From: Mesostigma viride
Lineage: Eukaryota > Streptophyta > Mesostigmatophyceae > Mesostigmatales > Mesostigmataceae
Assembly: GCA_009746045.1 (NCBI GenBank)
Contig: RPFO01000164.1
Location: 232,501-296,500 of the forward strand
Reading direction: 5' to 3'
DNA: 64,000 nucleotides
The translations under genes and the position numbers were made by a program. This document shows, in pieces, positions 1 through 27,020 of this stretch (position 1 is its first letter; each line of letters begins with the position of its first letter). Under the pieces are notes generated by a model. It was given only the letters and a program-made list of their open reading frames with translations. It had not been told where the DNA came from and did not search any database.

Positions 1-1680
1 CTGCACACTGGCCGGCTTGTGAAGGAAGTGCGGCGGCTGAGCCCGGGCGAGTACCCTGTCCACTTTGTCTTCGTGGATGATGTCAAGGCTCTGACGAGAT
101 TCCGGCCGCAGTTGTAAAACTTGCAGCCGAATTCGAGGACACAGGTGTTATGCTGCTCTTCCGGGACATCTGCAACCGCCTTCTGCTGTCGTCCCAACCA
201 CCTCCAGCGGCCTGGCAACACAGTTTTCGCACGATGCTGTACAAGAACAAGGGGTCGCCTGCCGACCCCGGCAACTACAGCTAGAGGGGTGTGCATTCAA
301 AATGCCCCCCTCAAGCTTCTTATGCGGCTCATCCTGAACCGCCTGCGCACGGCCCTGGACGGTCACCTCAGCGAGACTCAGCACGGCTTCCGTTCAGGTC
401 GCAACACAGTACAGGCGCTCTTCGCTACTCGCCGACTGGTGGAGGAACTGCAATGCCTTTAGCCTGGTGAGTCCCCTTTGCACCTTGTGCTGGTGGACTT
501 CATCAAAGCCTTCGATTCGGTGTTCGATCTGGCCTGCGCTTTGGGACATCCTCGAGTTGTTCCGGATCCCCCGCCCCCTGATTGCTGTCATCCGCCACCT
601 GTATGAAGGGTCCACCACTTCGGTGCGCACTTCTTACGGGACCACGACCCCATGCCCTTTACAGAAGGGTGTGTGGCAGGGCTGCGTGCTCTCGCCCTAC
701 CTGTTCATTATTGTTGTCGAATACGTAATGATTCAGGCGCGCAAGCGATTTGCCCGCATCGTGGGCAGGGAACCAGGAGTGCAGGTTGCTAACAAATTCT
801 GGCATGGCGGTGCGGACACGGAGATTCGGCTGGCAGACACCATCTACGCAGACGACACCACCCTCTTCGAGGACACTGAGCAATTGTGCAGACATGGCTT
901 GACTGCCTGGCTCTCGAGGCCCGTGCAGTGGGGCTTGAGGTCAGCAAGAAGACAGAGGCCCTGGCGGTTGGGCTCACCAACCCACCGCCGCCCCTCTTTC
1001 TCCTAGACGGCTCTCGAGTCCTGTATCGGGACCGCGTTAAGCTGCTGGGCAGCCTGCTCCCCAGCTGCGAGGTTGATGTGGACCATCGCATCTCCCTCCC
1101 CTGGCACGCTTTACGCCAGTACCGGGCCCTGTGGCGCAAGCCCCTGGGCAAGATCGAGAAACAGGAGCTGTTCAAGGTCCTCGTCCTTCCTGTTCTCACG
1201 TATGGAGCCGAGACGTGGACCCTCACCGCCGCCCTGGCCCGCAAGCTGGACGGCGCGGTCACCAGCATGCTGCGATCCATTTACACGGAGTAGGCTATGC
1301 TGCTCATGTTCGCAATGAGGACCTGTACCAGGGCATGCCCTATATCACCAGCACCATTATGCAACGACGCCTGCAGCTAGTAGGGCACCTAGCTCGCACC
1401 AACCAGGTAGACACCTCACGTGCCCCCCCCGCAGGACTGCGACCAGCCCAGCCTGGCCGGCACCTCCTGACGTGGGCTGGGCCCAGTGATGTTAGACGCC
1501 GCCAGGCCCGCACCTTCAATTAAAGAACAGCTAGTAGAGGACATGGGGGGCCTAGGCCTCTCCGTGATTTGGCAGAAGATGATGGACAAGGCCAAGTGGG
1601 CCCAGGTCATAGAGGACAACGAGCCCCCCCCAGTGGGGAAGCGCCCGCGTGTGCAATCTCGTGGGAGGCACGCCAGATAG
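1..1680 (+). pseudogene. Decayed LINE reverse transcriptase (ORF2 3' half)
   Basis: This is a broken non-LTR retrotransposon polymerase read across several frames. Visible in order are a QHGFRSGRNT block near 380-410, a motif-A-like DFIKAFDSV near 495-525, GVWQGCVLSPYLF near 670-710, and the catalytic YADD near 845-860. The usual LINE C-terminal tail follows, with LLGSL, YGAETW and RRLQLVGHLAR segments. Stops at about 115 and 460 and frame changes near 490, 900 and 1290 break it. The 5' half lies outside the window. The YADD core with the GAETW tail is common in LINE families of metazoans and algae, but I do not assign a clade. It no longer encodes a working enzyme. Confidence 0.85.
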
Positions 1681-1874
1681 CCCCCTAGGGCAGCGTGCGG
1701 CTGCCTAGATAGATGTTGTCGTTAGAATGTACAATTGTTAGATAGATGTAGTATGTAGCCGATGTAGATAGACTAGACCGGTAGGACTGTTTGCACCCAT
1801 CCATCCATCCATCGGGGTTAATGCTCCGTGACTCCCCAACGGGAGCACGAGTCTAATTAATTAATTAATTAATT
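1681..1874 (+). repeat. LINE 3' tail with CAAC hairpin and TAAT microsatellite
   Basis: The untranslated tail of the upstream LINE contains a CCAT tract (about 1797-1812). It then has a perfect 5-bp hairpin at 1832-1845 with a CAAC loop, followed by a (TAAT)n run ending about 1874. The same hairpin-plus-microsatellite design ends two other LINE copies in the window, so it is read as a conserved LINE 3' end. Confidence 0.7.
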
Positions 1875-1974
1875 TGACTCATGTGCAGTTTTCTGGCCGG
1901 CCTGCCCTTTTGAAAATTTCTCGCTCTCTGCTGGCTTCCCAAGCCGTTAATTGGTTGCTGCCCTCCGAAAGTTG

Positions 1975-2205
1975 TAGTATGAGGGGTCTAAGGCATCAGT
2001 CCGTACGTATGTCGTATGGCACCACCCACCCAATTGCCCCCTCCAAACAGGGGTGTGGCAAGGTTGTGTTCTGTCACCATGATACCGGCCGGTTCATCGA
2101 TCATTGGATTGTGGACTACGTCATGCGCATGCAAGGCACGTGCCCACTTTGCCAGCGTTGTAGAGCGTGCGCCTGGCCTACGGTCGCGCCCGGACGCACG
2201 CGGCA
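1975..2205 (+). pseudogene. Second, older LINE RT relic
   Basis: The plus-strand translation around 1990-2130 (SVRMSYGTTHP, then a VDYVMRMQ segment) aligns with the SVRTSYGTTTP to VEYVM part of the LINE at 600-740. The QGCVLSP core is no longer recognisable. It is a short, strongly mutated fragment of the same LINE family, with no intact coding capacity. Confidence 0.6.
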
Positions 2206-2214
2206 TTTATAACA

Positions 2215-2392
2215 CATGCACATCAGCCACCATGCGAGTGAGGGTGAGGCCGGGGACAGGCGCTGCCGCCTATACGAGGACCATGTCCGCCGGGCAGACC
2301 ACAAGGCAGTCTGCCCCTCGAGGTCGAGCTCGCAGTCTTACCGCTGCTAGCTGACGGCACTCATGAAAAAACTCCGTGGTAATTGGGGCCCA
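2215..2392 (-). pseudogene. Relic of RLE-LINE C-terminus
   Basis: On the plus strand this stretch matches 56163-56335 nearly base for base in blocks, for example CACATCAGCCAC, GCTGCCGCC and GAAAAACTCCG. That region encodes the last part of the minus-strand RLE-LINE (AMGPKTAEFF to ADVL). So this is a decayed minus-strand fragment of that family, cut off at about 2392 where another dispersed repeat begins. Confidence 0.65.
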
Positions 2393-2628
2393 TACACGAG
2401 CCCGGCACGAGGTAGCCGTGGCTGATGGCGGCGCTCAGTAACTTTCACGTTTGAGCACCGAATTTAGTCGTGAATATCACAATCGCTTCGTCTTTCTAAG
2501 ACGCACATGCTGATATAATTTTCCGACGCTATTACGCAATATAAGGTAAACAAACGCGCCTCGACGCAACGCAGCCTGGCGGCTGCGCTCGATCGGCAAT
2601 GAAAATACGTCTGCAGCTCCGGCTGCAG

Positions 2629-2924
2629 TAAGTAAGTAAGTAAGTAAGTACTTGCGTGTCATGCGCAAAGGCATGCCACGGAGTACTATGCTAATCTCAT
2701 TAGAAAAATAATTACACAAAAGTTTAAACAAATATCGTCTGCATCATCCCCCAACCGTTAAGCAGTAGATGGGGATGTAATCCTCATCCGAGCTGTCCTC
2801 TACTGTAATGGCAGACGAGGCGGTAGTGTAGCGGCTATCCTAGCTCAGGACCAATAACCTCCACCTGCGGACTTCTACCCTGGCTAGCAACGGGCCGCGG
2901 GGCCCGTGGGGAGAGTTTTTTTTT
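2629..2924 (-). mobile_element. Nested retroposon insertion with 12-bp target duplication
   Basis: CTCCGGCTGCAG occurs at 2617-2628 and again at 2925-2936. The homologous copy near 60957 reads straight through with a single CTCCGGCTGCAG. The 296-bp insert begins with (TAAG)n and ends with a T run. Read on the minus strand, it is a retroposon ending in a (CTTA)n tail. No coding sequence was recognised. Confidence 0.7.
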
Positions 2925-2966
2925 CTCCGGCTGCAGCTTCGCCATCAGGTCCGCGGGCAGGCAGCA

Positions 2967-4286
2967 GTGACACTAGTCGCACACTGGTGGTCGCCCAGCA
3001 CCCTCCCGCCGGGGCTTCATGCCTCGCCCTCAGCCTCACCCGAGCCCAAACGCAGCCGCCCAACCGAACCTAGCTGGTCTGAGTACGACTTTGACGTTGA
3101 CGAGTTATTTTCCACCTTCGACGTCAACCTAGACCCGGCTATTTCAACAAGGCACACATCCGGATACTGGAGCTCCTGTTTTATGGGTCGTATGCCTCCC
3201 TTCTTGACCTGTGCCAGCGCCTCCAACGCCACAAATGCTTCCGCAGCCAGTCTGACGGCCATTTTCAGCTCGATCCGCGCAGCTGACCTGTCTGACTGGT
3301 CGCGACCGCGCCTTCAGCTTGCCGCCCTCTTTTCCATCCTTCAGCGTGCTTCCGTGGACCTCTGGCAACCCGTCCCTTTGACCGAATTCACCCTCCTCAC
3401 CCACCTCCACGCAGCCATCTCACAGCACGTGACGCCCCTAGCCGCAGATGTGGCAGCTGTGGGTCGCACGCTGGCTGCTGAGCTCCCCACCATCCCCACC
3501 GCCACCGCCACCCTCCTCGCCTCCATCCCCCCCCCCCCCTCCGCCTCCACCGACTCCATCACCACCCAGCTCCGCGACATTGACCAGCGCCTTAAGGACA
3601 ATGCAATCGCCATCGAGGTCCTGCAAAACACCGCAGGCCTCACCGCCCAGGCGGTGAAGGACATTGCCGCCAAGCCAGCTCCGGCTGGCCTGGCCGGCGA
3701 TGCTCCTCCCATCCCGACCTGCCAGGCGGACATGCTTAAGCAGCACGCCACCTCCACCACCTCCGCCGTCGCAGCACAGCTCCAGCAGCAGACGCTCGAC
3801 CTCCGCGAGGAGGCCGAGCTCGCCAAGCGCAGCCTCATCGTCATTGTCAAGAACTTCGACATGGAGGAAGGTGAGAATTCCGAGAAGCTTGCGCGCGTGC
3901 CTTTGAGAGAGAAATTCTTAGTCGCAGTGGGCCTTACTGGTGAGATCAAGCTGGTCGCCCACCGCCTTCCCCGCGCACGGGGTAAGGCAGGGGCACCCCC
4001 GCTCCTTCTCACCTTTAAGAACCCGGCGGACAAGATTTCCTTCCTCAGACGCCGCAAGCGGCTCGAGAAGACTCACTTCACCCTTGACAACGACTTGACC
4101 CTGGCGCAGCAACAACGGCGACGGGAGCTATGGCCGACCTACCTCCAGCTCCGGCAGACCAAGGCGGGGCAGCCGGTGTACTGGAAGGGGGCGGCCATCT
4201 ACGTCGGCTACAAGCCCTGGCATGCGACTCCTGCGGCCCCAACGACTCCAGACGCCCCGCAGCTTAGGGGAATACAGCAGCAGTAG
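2967..4286 (+). CDS. LINE ORF1-like nucleic-acid-binding protein
   Basis: An open frame of about 440 codons matches the general plan of LINE ORF1 proteins. It has a low-complexity Ser/Pro N-terminus, a long Ala/Thr/Gln-rich helical middle with probable coiled-coil character (residues about 150-290), and an RRM-like part (SLIVIVKNFD, then LVAHRLPRARG). The C-terminal basic domain has DLTLAQQQRRRELWP followed by WKGAAIYVGY, a typical ORF1 C-terminal pattern. The frame is open upstream of 2967, where the codon is GTG. The first ATG in frame is about 3183, so the true start is uncertain or lost. It would bind element RNA in trans or cis. Family placement is by pattern only. Confidence 0.65.
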   Translation: MTLVAHWWSPSTLPPGLHASPSASPEPKRSRPTEPSWSEYDFDVDELFSTFDVNLDPAISTRHTSGYWSSCFMGRMPPFLTCASASNATNASAASLTAIFSSIRAADLSDWSRPRLQLAALFSILQRASVDLWQPVPLTEFTLLTHLHAAISQHVTPLAADVAAVGRTLAAELPTIPTATATLLASIPPPPSASTDSITTQLRDIDQRLKDNAIAIEVLQNTAGLTAQAVKDIAAKPAPAGLAGDAPPIPTCQADMLKQHATSTTSAVAAQLQQQTLDLREEAELAKRSLIVIVKNFDMEEGENSEKLARVPLREKFLVAVGLTGEIKLVAHRLPRARGKAGAPPLLLTFKNPADKISFLRRRKRLEKTHFTLDNDLTLAQQQRRRELWPTYLQLRQTKAGQPVYWKGAAIYVGYKPWHATPAAPTTPDAPQLRGIQQQ

Positions 4287-4780
4287 TGTAAAATAGATAG
4301 ACCGTGGCCATGTACATGTAAGCCTCCTACAGGCTCTTTACCAGCTGATTCACGAGTATTATTTAGCCATGTACATGTGCGCCTATGATGTGCCACACTC
4401 CAGATGATGCCTAGCTTTATTTAGTTATGCTGTGCCCATGCAGAGAGCTGCTCTCTGCTGAGATGCCGTGGACGCTCTAGCTCTTGTATAGCTATGCTGA
4501 TCTTCCCCCCCATGACAGGCTCCCCCTTAACTGGTCATAGCTTGATAGATCATGGGGATGCAGGTGCCATGGTGCACCTAGAGCAAGTGTCGTTTACATT
4601 ACCACCCTTGTGCACAGGAAGTAGCTTAGAATGTATTATAGGCCATATGCCCCTTCTCAAGGGCTATGTGCTACATATACTCCCAACGGAGTTATGTTCC
4701 TTTAATTAATTAATTAATTAATACATGGGCCCCGTCCTCAAGGACTAAGCTAGCTAGGGGATGACCCGCGCCACATGCAT

Positions 4781-4835
4781 TGCTGTAGGAGGCAAACTTA
4801 ATTGTCGCACTCGCGGCCACAGCGGCAGCAGCGCA
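4781..4835 (-). pseudogene. Tiny RLE-LINE relic
   Basis: GTAGGAGGCAAACTT and CCACAGCGGCAGCAGCGC are shared with 56379-56425, the coding region of the minus-strand RLE-LINE. The remainder of 4742-5964 shows no convincing gene. It holds a short direct repeat (ACATTGTGCA, near 4907-4930) and presumably the 3' untranslated region of the ELIP-like gene. Confidence 0.5.
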
Positions 4836-5964
4836 GAGCAGCTCTGTACATGTAAACAATCGAGTGCTTTATATAATATTGCATGGTTCATGCAACCATA
4901 AAAACATTGTGCAAAAAACATTGTGCACAAAGTGTATGTGCCGGCGTACATGCTCTGCTGCATCAGGCCACATCCAGGATTGTCCCTCGATTACCAGGTA
5001 GCTGTACGTTGGGTTGATCGCACCAGCCCCACTTGCCGCAGGCAATCTCAAAAGAGTTTGATGGTGCTGTAATGTATAGATAAGATGCCACACCTAAATC
5101 GCATCAATCCTGCAAGCATATGCTTTAGCTGGTAAAATGACCAGCAAAATGCATCACCGGCCAGCAGCAGACCAGACGTGCCGGCCCTGGATATGATTGG
5201 GGAGGGCTGTAAGGTGCAATTAAGAGCATTTGGCCCATCTTCTCTAAGCCATATGCTGATCCAGGGATTCCTGAAGCAAATAGATAAACCATGTCGGCAT
5301 ATATAGAAACATACTAGCTACTGCATGCGCTGAGCATGTTCCTGGCATGCACGGTGTAACATGCTAGCTCGCACAAGGAGTCTGCCATACCTGGGACAGT
5401 TGGCAGGAACCGTCACGGCTAGATAGAAGGCATCCCCATTCCATCTTCGTTTCTCCTCCCCATGACAAGTCTTACATGCACACATGCGTGCTCCAGTCGT
5501 GCATGCACATGCAATACAGCTTGCAGATAGGAGGCAAGGCTGGCCGAGGTTGGTCGGTTCCGTGCCAGCTGCTGCACCAGGCCAGCCCTCACTCTGACGT
5601 ATACGACGGCCCAAAACGCCACTTGGCAATGGGCTAGTTATGCAAGTATCAGCATCTGACTGTGACCTGCTGCCATCTTCAAACTGCACGCAAGCTCCCC
5701 TGGAACATGGCACTAGGCCTTGCAAGTGTGACCCTTGTTTGAAAGGGGTCGCCCGGGATCCATACATGTACCCCCCTGCCACAGCGACCTTCACTAGATC
5801 CTACACAGGCTCTTGTTGGTTTCCTGGCATTTTTTTCCCAATCCCGCACCCTGACGGGGCAACTTAAAGCCAAGCCAACGGCTCCCATGCCGTCCGGTCC
5901 GTTCATGTCCGCCAAACGCAAAGTAAGGCAACATTTCAAGTGGTTGGCTTCGGCTTCTCTAGGC

Positions 5965-10459
<4,495 letters not shown>

Positions 10460-10965
10460 GACGATAATATCACCGTCACAAGTCGACTGAAGGGGGTTCA
10501 GATCGCTGCGTTGTAATGCTATGGCGTGAAATTCACGCTGTCGATTGATTATTCAGTTTCCTGAGCTCGCACGTGGGCTTGGGCTTGGATGACAGGTGTC
10601 CGCCGTGCGCGCTGTCACTGCTCAGCGCTAGTTTGTTGCCACTCAAACGTGACGCGCGGCAGCAGTTTGAAGATTGCCAGCTGATAGCTCCAGATTTCTT
10701 TTGTGCTCTAGAGGAGCGACGAAATTATAAAGAACTGAATTAGGTAGTAGTGCTCTGTGGCTGCCGGAGGTATGGCCGCCGGGCCTGGAGGGCCCGCCCT
10801 TACGACACATTGGGCTTCGCACCGTGATAGACGACGTTTTATAGTTGATTTCAGGTCTAGCGTGCAAAATTACTGAATCATATCCCGCAGTACTGTGTCC
10901 GCCTTCGTCCAGGTGTTACCATTCCATTATTTCACGTTCCTACGACGGTTTGCTTTGAAGGCAAT
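10460..10965. promoter_or_regulatory. Divergent intergenic promoter region (ELIP-like / NFX1-like)
   Basis: Only 506 bp separate the two start codons, which face away from each other. No long ORF or repeat is evident. By position the region must contain both promoters. I cannot point to a convincing TATA box or specific factor site. Confidence 0.5.
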
Positions 10966-24332
<13,367 letters not shown>

Positions 24333-24350
<18 letters not shown>

Positions 24351-24405
24351 GCGGTAGCTGATGGAGGAGAAATGAGCGGTAGTGGATGGAGGAGAAATGA
24401 GAGGC
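24333..24405 (+). repeat. Tandem triplication across the NFX1 stop codon
   Basis: A 25-bp unit (core ATGGAGGAGAAATGAG) contains the TGA stop and occurs three times in a row. Only the first copy is coding. The others form the start of the 3' untranslated region. Confidence 0.85.
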
Positions 24406-24889
24406 TTGATTTGATTGCTGCAGGTGCGTTTGGGGTTGTGTATGTGCCATCGCCACGGTACTTCTGACCAGACGTGTGCATGAATTCTACCTTTTTTCGG
24501 CCACTCGTTGATTGTAATTTGTGACGCATCTGGGGCCTATGCAGTTTTTTAGCCAAGCCATATTGATAGTGTAGCCTTTGGGAAGGAGAGACTGAGGCTT
24601 GGGACCGAGGTAGCAGGTCCTTGTCTTGATTCTCTTTTGGACAAATGACGTATGCAAAGCTGCTGATCGGCCGTAGAAGCGACCGCGGGTTCTTATTTAT
24701 TAGAATACAAGTGCTATCCCTATAACTGAAAAAAAAATTAACGTTTCTTTTAAAAAAGTTTTGTTCTGTGCACGTGTTCACGATTCTCTCAAATATTTGC
24801 AGCAGCTAGTGATGATCAATTTGTATAAGCTCGGTCTAGCTCGCATGCAACCAGCTCTAGCTAGATATAGTAACGCTATGAACACTAGC

Positions 24890-25930
24890 TTGCCAGCTGA
24901 TCACGCAAGGTTGTGATTAGCTGACCCGTCTATATAGGTATCGATGAACGTGAGCCAGCCATAATATTTTTTATGTTCACGTCTACACATCTCCACCTCC
25001 ACTCATATATCCATCATCCTGCACGACTCGACAAACGCCCGGATAATCGATAACAGCAGGCTCGAGCTACCATGGTCCGGATTCTTCCAGATTTCTGGCC
25101 TGTGCTGGTTGTTTCTTTGATATTGTTTTAGAGGCGTGAGCTAATTACGCTCGATAATTTCAATGCATGGCTAATCAAGGGCTGATGGTAACAAATTACA
25201 CCTGTAAGCTTATAGGTCCCGGCACGCTTATAATCCACACATTGTTGTTATTTGTAACGCAATACACCATGTAATTAAGTAATTTATTACATCATTTCAA
25301 TTCTGTGACACCGATGATGCACAGTGCTTTCCATGTCGGTCCATGCTACATCTCCATTCATGCAAATTTTTATACTGAGCGGCTCGCAGTATTTGGCAGG
25401 TAGTACGTGGCGAGGCAGGCACATGGCACGAATCCTCAAGACGTTGAAAGCATGCGCTGCTTGTCTCAATTCTACGCGCATGCACTGAGAACTTTGCATG
25501 CCTGGCTGCACGGGCTCCTGACGACAGCTCTAGCGCATTCAGCGCAGACCTTGCATGCCGAGTAGCTTTCCATTTGCGCGGCTATCGCGCGCTCTGTTCC
25601 GGCACCGCCGATCGATCGGTTTGCCCGTGATAATTACTAAGGAGACAACAAGCGCAGGCCAGAAATCTGGATAATGCGGGCCATGGTCGCTCGAGCCTGC
25701 TGTTATCAGCTTATCCGAGTTCAATCGAATCGTTCAGGAAGATGGAAATGAATGGAAGTGGAAATGCGTGGCCTTGTACGCTAGGATTATGGCGGGCTAG
25801 CGTTCACAGCGAGACCAAGACGGTTTAGCTAAAAACTGAACATTACTTTACTCGCGTGATCAGTGCGTTTGTTTCTAGCGGCCATGCGTGTCCAGTCGAT
25901 TGTAAGCACCATTGCTGCGACCATAGACTA
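24890..25930. repeat. Inverted pair of a dispersed repeat (family X)
   Basis: About 230 bp at 24896-25130 is homologous to the reverse complement of 25628-25865 and beyond (shared GATAACAGCAGGCTCGAGC and CCAGATTTCTGGCCTG). Related sequence occurs at 61130-61290, 62085-62330 and, as a short piece, 37287-37330. The remainder of 24406-27020 shows no gene. Confidence 0.6.
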
Positions 25931-27020
25931 GACAGCTGGTCCGTTTCATGCAAGGACATGATCGCACGCCATGTGCCAACAGTGGTTGCATCGCGTTCAA
26001 CCTTGGATTCAACGTAGGTATTCGGCTCCTACCGACTAGGAAGTCGGCAATTATGTGGCCTGCGGACGCACGTCTCGATCGTTGTTGGGCTAGTGGCTAC
26101 CTACTGGAGTCAGGGAGTGTCGTGGGCACAACCTTGTCCTTGATTTTGCTCGCGCGCAATCGCCACGCTGGCTGGTCAAGAATCTTCGGAGTTCTGGCGC
26201 GTAATTCCGAGCTTCAAGGGGGATCGTTTGCTTTAGAAGTTAGAACTATATTCGCTGATACTCATTCCCACTCTCACCTCTTTGGTCCATAATTGGCTAA
26301 TAAAATATACCCATTTCCCCGAAAAAAAAGTTAGAACTATACGGACTTGAGACTTCGGACTTGATGCAACCTGACTGGATCAGTGAGTCAGCAGTCGTTC
26401 TTATTCCCGGTTTGCCCGGTTATTTTTGTAGGGCGCGGGCGGTAGCAAAAGGACTTGCGGGGCTGCGGCCTGCGGGCCCAGTACGCACACTAAAATTGAG
26501 GTAAGCACACAAATAGTTAATTTCTGCAAAAAAATGCAAGAGCTGGTGCACACGGCGACTCGGCGAGCTGGTGGATTAGGGAAGTAGCCCGAACATGCAT
26601 GCTCATATCCTGGTATAATTTTATAAACGTGCACGTGGGTGTATATATATATATATATTGTTTCCAGGCAGCTACCTCGATAATCGCCATCAAGTTGCAA
26701 AGCATCCGAGTTTTGCGTCTGGCGTGTTCTAGGCGCTGTCATCGTCCGAGCAAAATTATACATTTTAATTGGCTAATGATTCGTGAATTGCGCCATGGGA
26801 GTATGGAAGGTTTCTTGTAATTATAGGAATCTGAGATACTGTTGACGAGTCGAGTTGCTACTTACTGTCTGTTGCGGGCGCTCTTTGCACCATTTCAACT
26901 GCACGCATTGCATGTGAGGAGTTGCGATATTATTGAGGACACTGCAAGGGACATGCGGTGCTAATTTTACCGGGTCAGTGGGGTTTCTAGATACGTGCTT
27001 GGTGGCCTGACTGGGGAATC

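Larger units (their letters stand above)
2395..4725 (+). mobile_element. ORF1-only LINE-like element (half-LINE)
   Basis: The element has a 5' region (2395-2966) repeated at 54697-54845 and 60750-61035, an ORF1-type coding region (2967-4286), and a 3' untranslated region of about 400 bp. That region is repeated at 39395-39835. The element ends in an ACTCC-CAAC-GGAGT hairpin at 4679-4692 and a (TAAT)n tail. No reverse transcriptase lies between ORF1 and the 3' end, so the organisation resembles mammalian HAL1 half-LINEs. A 296-bp insertion (2629-2924) sits in the 5' region. I infer that it is non-autonomous and mobilised by a related LINE. Confidence 0.65.

Noticed and set aside
5318-5794. 158-codon minus-strand frame downstream of the ELIP-like gene
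   Set aside because: No recognisable motif, overlapping frames in other registers, and a position in the likely 3' untranslated or intergenic region.
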